64,000 nucleotides of DNA from Stutzerimonas balearica DSM 6083 (lineage in GTDB: Bacteria; Pseudomonadota; Gammaproteobacteria; Pseudomonadales; Pseudomonadaceae): the NCBI RefSeq assembly GCF_000818015.1, contig NZ_CP007511.1, positions 1,102,001 to 1,166,000 on the forward strand, read 5' to 3'. The translations under genes and the position numbers were made by a program. Below the pieces are notes generated by a model that was given only the letters and a program-made list of their open reading frames with translations, had not been told where the DNA came from and did not search any database. This document shows positions 26,835-36,421 of the stretch, in pieces (the first letter of the stretch is position 1; every line of letters begins with the position of its first letter).

Positions 26835-29576
26835 ATGTTTGCGCCTTTATTGAAGAAACTCTTTGGAAGCAAGAACGAGCGTGAAGTCAAGCGCATGTTC
26901 AAGGCGGTGCAGGCCGTCAACGCGCTCGAAGAGCAGATGGTGTCGCTTAGCGATGAGCAGCTGCGAAGCAAGACCGAGGAGTTCAAGGCGCGTCTGGAAA
27001 AGGGGGAGACCCTCGACAAGATTCTTCCCGAAGCCTTTGCCGTCTGCCGCGAGGCGGGCAAGCGCGTCATGGGCATGCGTCACTTCGACGTCCAGCTCAT
27101 CGGCGGCATGACCCTGCATGAAGGGCGCATTGCCGAAATGCGCACCGGCGAGGGCAAGACGCTGGTGGCCACGCTGGCGGTGTACCTCAACGCGTTGTCT
27201 GGCAAGGGCGTGCATGTGGTCACGGTGAACGATTACCTGGCCCGGCGAGACGCCAACTGGATGCGCCCGCTGTACGAGTTCCTCGGCCTGTCGGTCGGCA
27301 TCGTGGTGCCGTTCCAGCCGCCGGAGGAAAAGCGCGCCGCTTACGCCGCCGACATTACCTACGGCACCAATAACGAATTCGGTTTCGATTATCTGCGCGA
27401 CAACATGGCCTTCAGCATGGCCGACAAGTTCCAGCGGGAACTGAACTTTGCCGTGATCGACGAGGTGGACTCCATCCTCATCGACGAGGCGCGCACGCCG
27501 CTGATCATCTCCGGTCAGGCCGAAGACAGCTCCAAGCTGTACATGCAGATCAACCAGCTGATTCCGCGCCTGAAGCAGCACATCGAAGAAGAAGAGGGGG
27601 TCGTCACGCAGGAAGGCCACTATTCGATCGATGAGAAGACACGGCAAGTCGAACTCAACGAGGCCGGGCACCAGTACATCGAGGAACTGCTGACCCAGGC
27701 CGGTCTGCTCGGCGAGGGCGAGAGCCTGTATTCGGCGCACAACCTCGGCCTGCTGACCCACGTTTATGCCGGTCTGCGCGCGCACAAGCTGTTCCATCGC
27801 AATGTCGAGTACATCGTGCAGAACGGTCAGGTGATCCTGATCGACGAACACACCGGCCGTACCATGCCGGGGCGTCGCCTCTCCGAGGGGTTGCACCAGG
27901 CGATCGAGGCCAAGGAGGGTGTAAACATCCAGGCCGAAAGTCAGACCCTGGCTTCGACCACCTTCCAGAACTACTTCCGTCTCTACGCCAAGCTGTCCGG
28001 CATGACCGGTACGGCGGATACCGAAGCCTTCGAATTCCAGCAGATCTACAACCTGCCGGTGGTGGTCATTCCGACCAACCGGCCGATCGCGCGCAAGGAC
28101 TACAATGATCTGGTCTACCTGACCCAGGCCGAGAAGTACGCGGCGATCATCACCGACATCAAGGAATGCCAGGCGCAGGGTCGACCGATACTGGTCGGCA
28201 CGGCCTCGATCGAAAGCTCCGAATACGTTTCGCAGCTGCTGCAGAAGGAAGGCATCGCCCACCAGGTACTCAACGCCAAGTATCACGACAAGGAAGCTGA
28301 GATCATCGCCCAGGCGGGTAAGCCGGGTTCGGTGACCATTGCCACGAACATGGCCGGTCGGGGTACCGACATCCTGCTCGGTGGTAACTGGGAGGTCGAA
28401 GTCGCCAAACTCGAGGCCCCGACCGAAGAGCAGATTGCGCAGATCAAGGCCGATTGGCAGAAGCGTCACCAGCTGGTGATCGAGGCGGGTGGCCTTCACG
28501 TCATTGCATCCGAGCGTCACGAATCCCGTCGTATCGACAACCAGCTGCGTGGCCGTGCCGGCCGTCAGGGGGACCCGGGCTCCAGCCGCTTCTACCTGTC
28601 GCTGGAAGACAACCTCATGCGCATCTTCGCCTCCGATCGGGTGAAGAACTTCATGAAGGCGCTGGGTATGGAAGCGGGCGAGGCGATCGAGCACCGCATG
28701 GTCACCAATGCCATCGAAAAGGCCCAGCGCAAGGTCGAAGGCCGCAACTTCGACATTCGCAAGCAGCTGCTCGAGTTCGACGACGTGGCCAACGAGCAGC
28801 GCAAGGTCATCTACCACATGCGCAACAGCCTGCTGGCGGCCGACGACATCGGGCAGACCATTGCCGAGTTCCGCGAGGACGCGCTGAGCAACGCCATCAG
28901 CTCGCACATCCCGCCGCAGTCGCTACCTGAGCAGTGGGACATCCCCGGTCTCGAGGCGGTGCTCTACAGCGATTTCGGTCTGCGCCTGCCGGTCCAGCAG
29001 TGGCTCGACGAAGACGAGAAACTCTACGAGGAGACCTTGCGCGAGAAGATCATGCAGGCGCTGCTCGAGGCGTACCGCGAGAAGGAAGAGCTGGCGGGTG
29101 CCGAGGCCCTGCGCACGTTCGAGAAGCAGATCGTGCTGCGCGTGCTGGATGACCTGTGGAAGGACCATCTGTCCACCATGGATCACCTGCGTCACGGCAT
29201 TCACCTGCGCGGTTACGCGCAGAAGAACCCGAAGCAGGAGTACAAGCGCGAGTCTTTCGCGCTGTTCCAGGAGCTCCTGGAATCGATCAAGCGCGACAGC
29301 ATCCGCGTACTGTCCCATGTGCAGGTGCGCCGCGAGGACCCGGCCGAAGAGGAAGCGCGTCTGCGCCGCGAAGCCGAGGAGCTGGCGCAACGCATGCAGT
29401 TCCAGCACGCCGAGGTGTCAGCGCTCGAGGAATCGCAGGACGAGCCGGCTGAAGGCGAGCAGGACGGCGCGTCGAACGTCACGCCGATTCGCAGCGAGCC
29501 GAAGATCGGCCGCAACGAGCCGTGCCCCTGTGGCTCCGGCAAGAAGTACAAGCACTGTCACGGGCAGGTGCAATAG
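26835..29576 (+). CDS. secA: Preprotein translocase ATPase SecA
   Basis: This 913-residue motor pushes preproteins through SecYEG. Walker A is MRTGEGKT (102-109), Walker B region [17 protein letters not shown], followed by the helicase-like motif [10 protein letters not shown] and the two-helix finger region. The C-terminal zinc and SecB-binding motif is complete ([17 protein letters not shown]). The start chosen is ATG 26835 ([15 protein letters not shown]), as in P. aeruginosa; an in-frame ATG at 26817 would add six residues. Divergent from dciA, followed by a terminator and argJ. Confidence 0.97.
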   Translation: MFAPLLKKLFGSKNEREVKRMFKAVQAVNALEEQMVSLSDEQLRSKTEEFKARLEKGETLDKILPEAFAVCREAGKRVMGMRHFDVQLIGGMTLHEGRIAEMRTGEGKTLVATLAVYLNALSGKGVHVVTVNDYLARRDANWMRPLYEFLGLSVGIVVPFQPPEEKRAAYAADITYGTNNEFGFDYLRDNMAFSMADKFQRELNFAVIDEVDSILIDEARTPLIISGQAEDSSKLYMQINQLIPRLKQHIEEEEGVVTQEGHYSIDEKTRQVELNEAGHQYIEELLTQAGLLGEGESLYSAHNLGLLTHVYAGLRAHKLFHRNVEYIVQNGQVILIDEHTGRTMPGRRLSEGLHQAIEAKEGVNIQAESQTLASTTFQNYFRLYAKLSGMTGTADTEAFEFQQIYNLPVVVIPTNRPIARKDYNDLVYLTQAEKYAAIITDIKECQAQGRPILVGTASIESSEYVSQLLQKEGIAHQVLNAKYHDKEAEIIAQAGKPGSVTIATNMAGRGTDILLGGNWEVEVAKLEAPTEEQIAQIKADWQKRHQLVIEAGGLHVIASERHESRRIDNQLRGRAGRQGDPGSSRFYLSLEDNLMRIFASDRVKNFMKALGMEAGEAIEHRMVTNAIEKAQRKVEGRNFDIRKQLLEFDDVANEQRKVIYHMRNSLLAADDIGQTIAEFREDALSNAISSHIPPQSLPEQWDIPGLEAVLYSDFGLRLPVQQWLDEDEKLYEETLREKIMQALLEAYREKEELAGAEALRTFEKQIVLRVLDDLWKDHLSTMDHLRHGIHLRGYAQKNPKQEYKRESFALFQELLESIKRDSIRVLSHVQVRREDPAEEEARLRREAEELAQRMQFQHAEVSALEESQDEPAEGEQDGASNVTPIRSEPKIGRNEPCPCGSGKKYKHCHGQVQ

Positions 29577-29616
29577 CCCCCCTGCCAGGCAGGTATCCGC
29601 GCCGCGACCGGCCAAC

Positions 29617-29635
29617 CGCCGCTCGCGGCGTTTTT
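29617..29635 (+). terminator. Short terminator after secA
   Basis: A 5-bp GC stem (CGCCG / CGGCG) with a 4-base loop is followed by five T residues, about 40 bases past the secA stop. Confidence 0.55.
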
Positions 29636-29688
29636 CTCTGTTGATCGGGCGGTCCGGGTGGGTCGCCACAAGTTGAGGAGTGCGTTCA

Positions 29689-30906
29689 ATGGCTGTCGGT
29701 CTCGGTCCTCTACCCAAACTGCATCCGGTTCCAGGCTTTGCGCTCGGGATCGCCTCGGCGGGCATCAAACGTCCCGGCCGCAAGGACGTGGTGGTCATGC
29801 GCTGCGCTGAGGGCTCGCGCATTGCCGGCGTGACGACCACCAACGCGTTCTGCGCGGCGCCAGTGATCGTCACCCGCGAACGTATGCAGGGCGAAGTTCG
29901 CTATCTGCTGACCAACACCGGTAACGCCAACGCCGGCACCGGTCCGCAGGGCTTGGCCAATGCGCGCCGGACCTGCACGGCGCTGGCCGCGCTGACGGGC
30001 GTAGCGGAGGAGGCGGTGCTGCCGTTCTCGACTGGCGTCATCGGCGAGCCGTTACCGGTGGAGAAGATCGAGGCCGCTCTGCAGGCCGCGCTGGACGACC
30101 TGGACGAGGATCACTGGGCCCAGGCCGCCAGCGGCATCATGACCACCGACACGCTGCCCAAGGGCGCCAGCCGCCAGTTCCAGCACGACGGCGTGACCGT
30201 GACCGTGACTGGCATCAGCAAGGGCGCCGGCATGATCCGTCCGAACATGGCCACCATGCTGGGCTACATCGCTACTGACGCCAAGGTCGCCCGCGAAGTG
30301 CTGCAGGACCTGGTGCGTGATGCGGCAAACAAGTCGTTCAACCGAATCACCATCGATGGCGATACCTCGACCAACGATTGCTGCATGCTGATCGCCACGG
30401 GCCAGGCCGCGCTGCCTGAGATTACCGAGGCCTCCGGTGAGCTGTTCGGCAAGCTGAAGCAGGCCGTGTTCGAGGTGTTCATGGAGGTGGCCCAGGCCAT
30501 CGTCCGTGATGGCGAGGGTGCCACCAAGTTCGTCACCGTGCAGGTCAACGGCGGCGGCAACCATCAGGAATGCCTGGATGTCGCCTACGCCGTGGCTCAC
30601 TCGCCACTGATCAAGACCGCGCTGTTCGCTTCCGACCCGAACTGGGGGCGCATCCTCGCCGCGGTTGGCTATGCCGGCGTGCCGAACCTGGATGTCAGCC
30701 TGATCGACGTGTATCTCGGCGAGGTCTGCATCGCCAGCCAGGGCGGGCGTGCCGCCAGCTATACGGAAGAGCAGGGCGCGGCGGTCATGGCCCGCGAAGA
30801 GATCACCATCCGGATCGAGCTGGGCCGTGGTGACTGCAGCGAGACGATCTGGACCACCGATCTGTCCCACGAGTACGTGAAAATCAACGCGGAGTACCGC
30901 ACCTGA
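29689..30906 (+). CDS. argJ: Bifunctional glutamate N-acetyltransferase / N-acetylglutamate synthase
   Basis: This 405-residue enzyme transfers acetyl from N-acetylornithine to glutamate in cyclic arginine synthesis, and may also acetylate glutamate from acetyl-CoA. ArgJ is a self-cleaving Ntn-like enzyme; the cleavage motif NMATML is present with nucleophile T189. Other family pieces are [12 protein letters not shown] and [16 protein letters not shown]. The start is ATG 29689 with GAGGAG eight bases upstream; a GTG three codons earlier overlaps that site. Confidence 0.95.
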   Translation: MAVGLGPLPKLHPVPGFALGIASAGIKRPGRKDVVVMRCAEGSRIAGVTTTNAFCAAPVIVTRERMQGEVRYLLTNTGNANAGTGPQGLANARRTCTALAALTGVAEEAVLPFSTGVIGEPLPVEKIEAALQAALDDLDEDHWAQAASGIMTTDTLPKGASRQFQHDGVTVTVTGISKGAGMIRPNMATMLGYIATDAKVAREVLQDLVRDAANKSFNRITIDGDTSTNDCCMLIATGQAALPEITEASGELFGKLKQAVFEVFMEVAQAIVRDGEGATKFVTVQVNGGGNHQECLDVAYAVAHSPLIKTALFASDPNWGRILAAVGYAGVPNLDVSLIDVYLGEVCIASQGGRAASYTEEQGAAVMAREEITIRIELGRGDCSETIWTTDLSHEYVKINAEYRT

Positions 30907-30971
30907 GCAATCCGGCCGCTCAGCTAGCGCCTGCCGACCGGACCGAGGCCGGCAGGCTGGAGTCACAAGCG

Positions 30972-31913
30972 ATGCAACGAATCCACGTGGCCGCCGCTGT
31001 CATTCGTGACGCACGAGGGCGCGTCCTGATCGCCAAGCGCCCCCTGGACAAGCACCAGGGCGGGCTCTGGGAATTTCCCGGTGGCAAGGTCGAGGCCGAT
31101 GAATGCGTCGAGGTGGCACTCGCCCGTGAGCTGCTCGAGGAGCTGGGCATCAACATCACGCAGGCGCAGCCCCTGATTCAGGTGCGGCACGACTACCCGG
31201 ACAAGCGGGTTCTGCTGGACGTGTGGGAAGTCACTGCGTTTGCCGGCGAGCCTCACGGCGCCGAGGGACAGCCACTGGCATGGGTCGAGCCGGGCGAGTT
31301 GGTGCGTTACCAGTTTCCAGCGGCGAACCAGCCGATCATTGCCGCCGCGCGGCTGCCTCGGCGTTACCTGATCACCCCGGACGGCCTCGCGCCGCAGCAA
31401 GTGCTCGACGGCCTGGCCCGGGCGCTGGAGGCGGGCATCGAGCTGGTCCAGCTGCGAGCTCCGTCGCTCTCGGCGCACGACTACCGGGCGCTGGCGCAGC
31501 GCGCCCAGGCACTGTGCGCCGGGCGTGCCCAGCTGATGCTCAAGGGGCCGCTGGAATGGGCCGAGGAGTTCCCGGACGCCGGCTGGCACCTGACAGCCCG
31601 CCAGTTGCGCGAGTGCATTGGCCAGGCGCGCCCCCTGGCGGCTGAGCGCTGGCTGGCGGCGTCTTGTCATGATGCGGACGAGCTGGCGGCGGCCGCGTCG
31701 TTGGCGGTAGATTTCGTCACGTTGTCGCCGGTGCACGCAACGGCCAGCCATCCGGACGCGCAGCCGCTCGGGTGGCCGCGCGTGGCGGAGTTGCTGCTAG
31801 GCTTCAACGGGCCCGCCTATGTGCTGGGCGGTCTGCAGCTGTCCGATACCGACCAGGCACGGCGCGTCGGCGCTCAGGGCATCGCCGCGGTGCGGGCATT
31901 CTGGCCGGGTTGA
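30972..31913 (+). CDS. Nudix hydrolase fused to a ThiE-like domain
   Basis: This is a 313-residue two-domain protein. Residues 1-130 are a MutT-type Nudix hydrolase with a full Nudix box (GGKVEADECVEVALARELLE followed by ELGI). Residues about 135-313 resemble thiamine-phosphate synthase/TenI (YLITPDGLAPQQVLDGLARAL, FVTLSPVHATASHPDAQPLG, YVLGGL), but the ThiE active site is degenerate. MutT proteins remove 8-oxo-dGTP from the nucleotide pool. The same fusion occurs after argJ in other pseudomonads (PA4400 from memory). The role of the second domain is unknown. Confidence 0.88.
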   Translation: MQRIHVAAAVIRDARGRVLIAKRPLDKHQGGLWEFPGGKVEADECVEVALARELLEELGINITQAQPLIQVRHDYPDKRVLLDVWEVTAFAGEPHGAEGQPLAWVEPGELVRYQFPAANQPIIAAARLPRRYLITPDGLAPQQVLDGLARALEAGIELVQLRAPSLSAHDYRALAQRAQALCAGRAQLMLKGPLEWAEEFPDAGWHLTARQLRECIGQARPLAAERWLAASCHDADELAAAASLAVDFVTLSPVHATASHPDAQPLGWPRVAELLLGFNGPAYVLGGLQLSDTDQARRVGAQGIAAVRAFWPG

Positions 31914-31964
31914 ACTGCCGCGCTGCTGCCGGAGTCGATAGCCGGCCACTGGCGCGGGCGTTCG

Positions 31965-32030
31965 ATAGGCAAAGACAATCGGCGCTATGCCCTTAATCAA
32001 TTAACGACATGCCGTGGGCTGCGTTATCGT
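31965..32030 (+). promoter_or_regulatory. Candidate OxyR-like site and promoter of ahpC
   Basis: Tetramers at 11-base spacing, ATAG (31965), CAAT (31976), ATGC (31987) and CAAT (31998), match 12 of 16 bases of the ATAG/CTAT pattern of OxyR sites. A weak promoter (TTAACG at 32001, TATCGT at 32025, 18-base spacer) follows directly. Placement suits an OxyR-activated ahpC promoter, but the match is weak. Confidence 0.28.
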
Positions 32031-32071
32031 AGGCCCCGTCAAATTTCTGAACCCCCTAAAGGAGTTAGCAG

Positions 32072-32635
32072 ATGTCCCTGATCAACACCCAGGTCCAACC
32101 GTTCAAAGTCAACGCCTTCCACAACGGCAAGTTCATCGAGGTTACCGAGGAGTCCCTGAAGGGCAAGTGGTCCGTGCTGATCTTCATGCCGGCTGCCTTC
32201 ACCTTCAACTGCCCGACCGAGATCGAAGACGCTGCCAACAACTACGCCGAGTTCCAGAAGGCCGGCGCCGAGGTGTACATCGTCACCACCGACACCCACT
32301 TCTCGCACAAGGTCTGGCACGAAACTTCGCCGGCCGTTGGCAAGGCCCAGTTCCCGCTGATCGGTGACCCGACTCACCAGCTGACCCGCGCCTTCGACGT
32401 GCACATCGAAGAAGAAGGCCTGGCGCTGCGCGGTACCTTCCTGATCAACCCGGAAGGCGTGATCAAGACCGTCGAGATCCACTCCAACGAGATCGCTCGC
32501 GACGTCTCCGAGACCCTGCGCAAGCTGAAAGCCGCCCAGTACACCGCCGCTCACCCGGGCGAAGTCTGCCCGGCCAAGTGGAAGGAAGGCGAGAAGACCC
32601 TGGCTCCTTCGCTGGACCTGGTCGGCAAGATCTAA
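32072..32635 (+). CDS. ahpC: Alkyl hydroperoxide reductase subunit C (peroxiredoxin)
   Basis: This 187-residue typical 2-Cys peroxiredoxin reduces H2O2, organic peroxides and peroxynitrite. The peroxidatic Cys is C47 in FTFNCPTE and the resolving Cys is C166 in GEVCPAKW, both intact. AGGAG precedes the ATG. A hairpin separates it from its electron donor gene ahpF 109 bases downstream, which would let ahpC be made in excess. Confidence 0.97.
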   Translation: MSLINTQVQPFKVNAFHNGKFIEVTEESLKGKWSVLIFMPAAFTFNCPTEIEDAANNYAEFQKAGAEVYIVTTDTHFSHKVWHETSPAVGKAQFPLIGDPTHQLTRAFDVHIEEEGLALRGTFLINPEGVIKTVEIHSNEIARDVSETLRKLKAAQYTAAHPGEVCPAKWKEGEKTLAPSLDLVGKI

Positions 32636-32658
32636 GGCCTACGCCTCGCCTGCTGTAG

Positions 32659-32678
32659 AAGGCACCTCCGGGTGCCTT
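32659..32678 (+). terminator. Hairpin between ahpC and ahpF
   Basis: An 8-bp stem (AAGGCACC / GGTGCCTT) with a TCCG loop sits 23 bases after ahpC. No long T run follows, so it may attenuate rather than fully stop transcription, or protect the ahpC 3' end. Confidence 0.6.
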
Positions 32679-32744
32679 CCCTATGACGCCTGGACGCGAC
32701 CCGTCCGGGCGTTTTGCTACCTGTTACCCGATGAGGTGCTGTTG

Positions 32745-34310
32745 ATGCTCGATGCCAATCTCAAGACCCAACTGAAGGCCTACCTGGAAAAGGTCACCCA
32801 GCCGTTCGAGATCGTCGCTTCGCTGGACGACAGCGCCAAGTCCGAGGAAATGCTCGCGCTGCTGAACGACATCAACGGCCTGAGCGACAAGATCAGCCTG
32901 AATACCGCCGGCAACGATGCGCGCCGGCCGTCCTTTGCCCTGGTGCGCCATGATCGCGAGATCGACCTGCGTTTCGCCGGCCTGCCCATGGGCCATGAGT
33001 TCACCTCGCTGGTGCTCGCGCTGCTGCAGGTTGGCGGCCATCCGTCGAAGCTGGCGCCAGAGCTGATCGAGCAGATCCAGGCGCTCGAGGGCGAATACCG
33101 CTTCGAAACCTACTTCTCGCTGTCCTGCCAGAACTGCCCGGACGTGGTCCAGGCGCTGAACCTGATGGCCGTGCTCAACCCCAACATCCACCACGTGGCC
33201 ATCGACGGCGCGCTGTTCCAGGATGAGGTCGAAGCGCGGCAGATCATGTCGGTGCCGAGCCTCTACCTCAACGGCGAACCCTTCGGCCAGGGCCGCATGG
33301 GCGTCGAGGAGATCCTCGCCAAGCTCGACACCGGCGCCGGTGCGCGTGATGCCGAGAAGCTCAAGGCCAAGAGTGCCTTCGACGTGCTCGTCATCGGTGG
33401 CGGCCCGGCCGGCGCTGCGGCGGCGATCTACGCCGCGCGCAAGGGCATCCGCACCGGCGTCGCCGCCGAGCGCTTCGGCGGCCAGGTGCTGGACACCATG
33501 GCCATCGAGAACTTCATCTCGGTGAAGGAAACCGAAGGCCCGAAACTGGCCCGCGCGCTCGAAGAACACGTGCGCGAGTACGAGGTCGACGTGATGAACC
33601 TGCAGCGTGCCAGCCAGCTGATCCCGGCGGGCGACGACGGCCTGCACACCGTGCGGTTCGACAACGGCGGCGAGCTCAAGGCCAAGACCCTGATCCTCGC
33701 CACCGGGGCGCGCTGGCGCGAGATGAACGTGCCCGGCGAGCAGGAATACCGTGGCCGCGGCGTCGCCTACTGCCCGCACTGCGATGGTCCGCTGTTCAAG
33801 GGCAAGCGCGTGGCGGTGATCGGCGGCGGCAACTCCGGCGTCGAGGCGGCGATCGACCTGGCCGGCATCGTCGCCCACGTCACCCTGCTGGAGTTCGGCG
33901 AAAGCCTGCGGGCCGACGCGGTGCTGCAGCGCAAGCTGAAAAGCCTGCCGAACGTGACCATCCTGACCATGGCGCAGACCACAGAGGTCAAGGGCGACGG
34001 GCAGAAGGTCACCGGGCTGGTCTACAAGGACCGCCACAGCGACGAGGTCCGCGACCTCGAACTCGAAGGCATCTTCGTGCAGATCGGCCTGCTGCCCAAC
34101 AGCGACTGGCTCAAGGGCACGGTCAACCTGTCGCGCTTCGGCGAGATCGAGGTCGACGCCAAGGGCCAGACCAACATCCCCGGCGTATTCGCCGCCGGTG
34201 ACGTGACCACGGTGCCCTACAAGCAGATCGTCATCGCCCTCGGCGAAGGCGCCAAGGCCTCGCTGTCGGCCTTCGACCACTTGATCCGCAGCAGTGCCCC
34301 GGTGATCTGA
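32745..34310 (+). CDS. ahpF: Alkyl hydroperoxide reductase subunit F
   Basis: This 521-residue flavoprotein passes electrons from NADH to AhpC. The N-terminal double thioredoxin fold carries C128 and C131 (LSCQNCPDV); the FAD site is [14 protein letters not shown] (near 214), the NADH site is [14 protein letters not shown], and the thioredoxin reductase-type disulfide is in AYCPHCDGP. The start is ATG 32745 ([16 protein letters not shown]), the family N terminus, with GAGG upstream; the frame opens three codons earlier. Confidence 0.97.
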   Translation: MLDANLKTQLKAYLEKVTQPFEIVASLDDSAKSEEMLALLNDINGLSDKISLNTAGNDARRPSFALVRHDREIDLRFAGLPMGHEFTSLVLALLQVGGHPSKLAPELIEQIQALEGEYRFETYFSLSCQNCPDVVQALNLMAVLNPNIHHVAIDGALFQDEVEARQIMSVPSLYLNGEPFGQGRMGVEEILAKLDTGAGARDAEKLKAKSAFDVLVIGGGPAGAAAAIYAARKGIRTGVAAERFGGQVLDTMAIENFISVKETEGPKLARALEEHVREYEVDVMNLQRASQLIPAGDDGLHTVRFDNGGELKAKTLILATGARWREMNVPGEQEYRGRGVAYCPHCDGPLFKGKRVAVIGGGNSGVEAAIDLAGIVAHVTLLEFGESLRADAVLQRKLKSLPNVTILTMAQTTEVKGDGQKVTGLVYKDRHSDEVRDLELEGIFVQIGLLPNSDWLKGTVNLSRFGEIEVDAKGQTNIPGVFAAGDVTTVPYKQIVIALGEGAKASLSAFDHLIRSSAPVI

Positions 34311-34327
34311 GGCGCGAAAGCGGCATG

Positions 34328-34363
34328 AAAAAAGGGAGCGGACCGCAAGGCTGCTCCCTTTTT
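34328..34363 (+). terminator. Strong terminator after ahpF
   Basis: An 11-bp stem (AAAAAGGGAGC / GCTCCCTTTTT) with a 13-base loop ends in a T run about 20 bases after the ahpF stop. Confidence 0.88.
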
Positions 34364-34522
34364 CGTCGAGCCGGGAACCCGGCGCAGTCCCGCCACCGGA
34401 TAGATAACCGCCGCCTGCGGTCTAGATGGCTACACCGGCCCCAACAGCGGCTCGGGTGAAAGCGCATGCCGGCCACGATGGGCCGTGCACCTCGTCTTTA
34501 CGCAGTCCATGGAGCTGTCTCG

Positions 34523-35644
34523 ATGAGCAAAGAAGGTTCGGTGCGGGCGCCGCGCGGGGTGGTGCTGACCTATCCCAACCGACATCACGAGCCCCAGCAC
34601 GAACGAAGCGTCCACGCCGCGCTGGCCGAGCGGCTGGCGGACTTGCTGGGTTACCACTACGGCGGCGACTACCGCCCCGGAACGGTACCGGGCGGGCACA
34701 TCTACCTGGTGCCTTCGGGAACCATTGTCGGCAGCCAGGAGGCGCGCGAGCTCGGCCTGGAGGCTGAAACCGACCTGTTTGGCGGCTTCGTTCCGCATCC
34801 CTTCGTGCAGACCAAGGCGATTACCCATCCGCTGGTGCGCAGCGAGGCCGATGCGCCGGTGGGCTGGTCCAGGGACTTCTGTGCGCAGGTGCGCGACAGC
34901 GTCCTGCCCGGTTACAGCGCATTCACCCGTGATAATGCCCGGGATGCCGGGTTGCGCCTGCTGCATGAAGGCCCCGTGCGGATCAAACCGGTGCGCGCCA
35001 CCGGCGGCCGCGGGCAGGTCGAGATCCACGACGTGGCGGCGCTGGATCAGGCGCTGGCGGAACTCGACGAGCGAGAACTGGAAACCTATGGGCTGGTGCT
35101 GGAAAGCAATCTCGCACAGGTGACCACGTTCAGCGTCGGGCAAGTGCAAGTCGGCGATCAGCTGGCCAGCTACTACGGCACCCAGTGTCTGACGCCGGAT
35201 AACAACGGTCAGCAGGTCTATGGTGGTTCCGATCTGGTGGTGGTCAGCGGCGATTTCGATGCGCTGCTGCGCTGCGATCTCGACGAGGCGACTCGTCTGG
35301 CCGTGGAGCAGGCCCGGGTCTATGACCGGGCGGCGCGCAGCTGCTTTCGGGGCCTGGTCGCCTCGCGGCGCAACTACGACATCGCCCGCGGTGTGGACGC
35401 CCGAGGCCGGGCCTGTTCCGGCGTGCTCGAGCAATCGTGGCGCATCGGCGGCGCCAGCGGTGCGGAAATCGCGGCGCTGCAGGCGCTGCGCGCTGACCCC
35501 GACCGGGTCGTTCACGCGGCGACCCGCGAGCTGTATGGCGAGAGCCAAGCGATTCCATCGGATGCCGAAGTGCTGTTTCGTGGTGAAGACAGCGAAATCG
35601 GTTTCGTGACCAAGTGCGTGGTGGTGCGGCATGGCAGCGCATAG
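34523..35644 (+). CDS. DUF3182 family protein, possibly ATP-grasp-like
   Basis: This is a 373-residue cytoplasmic protein that I match to DUF3182 from memory. The segment VRIKPVRATGGRGQVEI resembles the glycine-rich nucleotide loop of ATP-grasp ligases, and SNLAQVTTFSVGQVQVGDQ and YGGSDLVVV would fit strands of such a fold; this is an inference. There is no signal peptide or membrane segment. The start is ATG 34523 (MSKEGSVRAPRGVVLTY). Its 3' end overlaps the next gene by 14 bases, so the two products are probably made together. Confidence 0.75.
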   Translation: MSKEGSVRAPRGVVLTYPNRHHEPQHERSVHAALAERLADLLGYHYGGDYRPGTVPGGHIYLVPSGTIVGSQEARELGLEAETDLFGGFVPHPFVQTKAITHPLVRSEADAPVGWSRDFCAQVRDSVLPGYSAFTRDNARDAGLRLLHEGPVRIKPVRATGGRGQVEIHDVAALDQALAELDERELETYGLVLESNLAQVTTFSVGQVQVGDQLASYYGTQCLTPDNNGQQVYGGSDLVVVSGDFDALLRCDLDEATRLAVEQARVYDRAARSCFRGLVASRRNYDIARGVDARGRACSGVLEQSWRIGGASGAEIAALQALRADPDRVVHAATRELYGESQAIPSDAEVLFRGEDSEIGFVTKCVVVRHGSA

Positions 35645-36419
35645 CGAGGCAATCGACATCCTGGTCGATGAGGAGCACATCGCCGGGACCTTTCTGACGC
35701 CACCGCCGCGTATGCCTGGAGTGCTCTTCGTGCACGGCTGGGGCGGCAGCCAGCAGCGCGACCTGGAGCGCGCGCGGGGCATCGCCGGGCTCGGTTGCGT
35801 ATGTCTCTCGTTCGACCTGCGCGGGCACGGTCAGACCTTCGCGCAGCAGCAGACCGTGACGCGCGAGCAGAATCTCAACGACGTTCTGGCTGCCTACGAC
35901 ATGCTGGCGGCTCACCCGCATATCGACCCGGCGGCCATCGCCGTGGTCGGGACCAGCTATGGCGGCTACCTGGCTGCGCTGCTGACCGGCTTGCGCCCCG
36001 TGAAGTGGCTGGCCCTGCGAGTGCCGGCGCTGTATCGCGACGAGGATTGGGCGGTGCCCAAGCGCCAGCTCGATCGCGCAGTGCTCAATGAGCTGCGCAC
36101 CAGTCGCGTGCTGCCGACCGAGAACCGGGCCCTGGCGGCTTGCGCGCGGTTCGAGGGCGATGTGCTGCTGGTCGAGTCGGAGAAGGACCACCTGGTGCCG
36201 CACCAGACGATCATGAACTACCGGGCCGCCTTCCAGAAAACCCACTCGCTGACCCATAGGATCATCTTCGGCGCCGACCATGCGCTGAGCCATGAGCGCT
36301 GCCAGGAGGCCTACACCTCGATCCTGGTCAACTGGACGACCGAAATGGTCATCGGCGCGCGCCTACACGAGCGCTCTGCCGGTGGCTTCCGCCCGGTCGG
36401 CGAGCCGCCGCCGGACTGA
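35631..36419 (+). CDS. Alpha/beta hydrolase
   Basis: This is a 262-residue serine hydrolase of the alpha/beta fold. The oxyanion stretch is VLFVHGWGGS, the nucleophile elbow G-T-S-Y-G-G (in AVVGTSYGGYLAAL), the acid probably Asp in LLVESEKDHLVP, and the catalytic His in FGADHALS. The fold most resembles dienelactone hydrolase or acylaminopeptidase-type esterases; the substrate is unknown. ATG 35631 lies within the end of the DUF3182 gene, so it is coupled to it. Confidence 0.85.
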   Translation: MAAHSEAIDILVDEEHIAGTFLTPPPRMPGVLFVHGWGGSQQRDLERARGIAGLGCVCLSFDLRGHGQTFAQQQTVTREQNLNDVLAAYDMLAAHPHIDPAAIAVVGTSYGGYLAALLTGLRPVKWLALRVPALYRDEDWAVPKRQLDRAVLNELRTSRVLPTENRALAACARFEGDVLLVESEKDHLVPHQTIMNYRAAFQKTHSLTHRIIFGADHALSHERCQEAYTSILVNWTTEMVIGARLHERSAGGFRPVGEPPPD

Positions 36420-36421
36420 GT

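Noticed and set aside
26847..28907. 686-codon frame opposite secA
   Set aside because: Antisense shadow of a GC-rich conserved gene.
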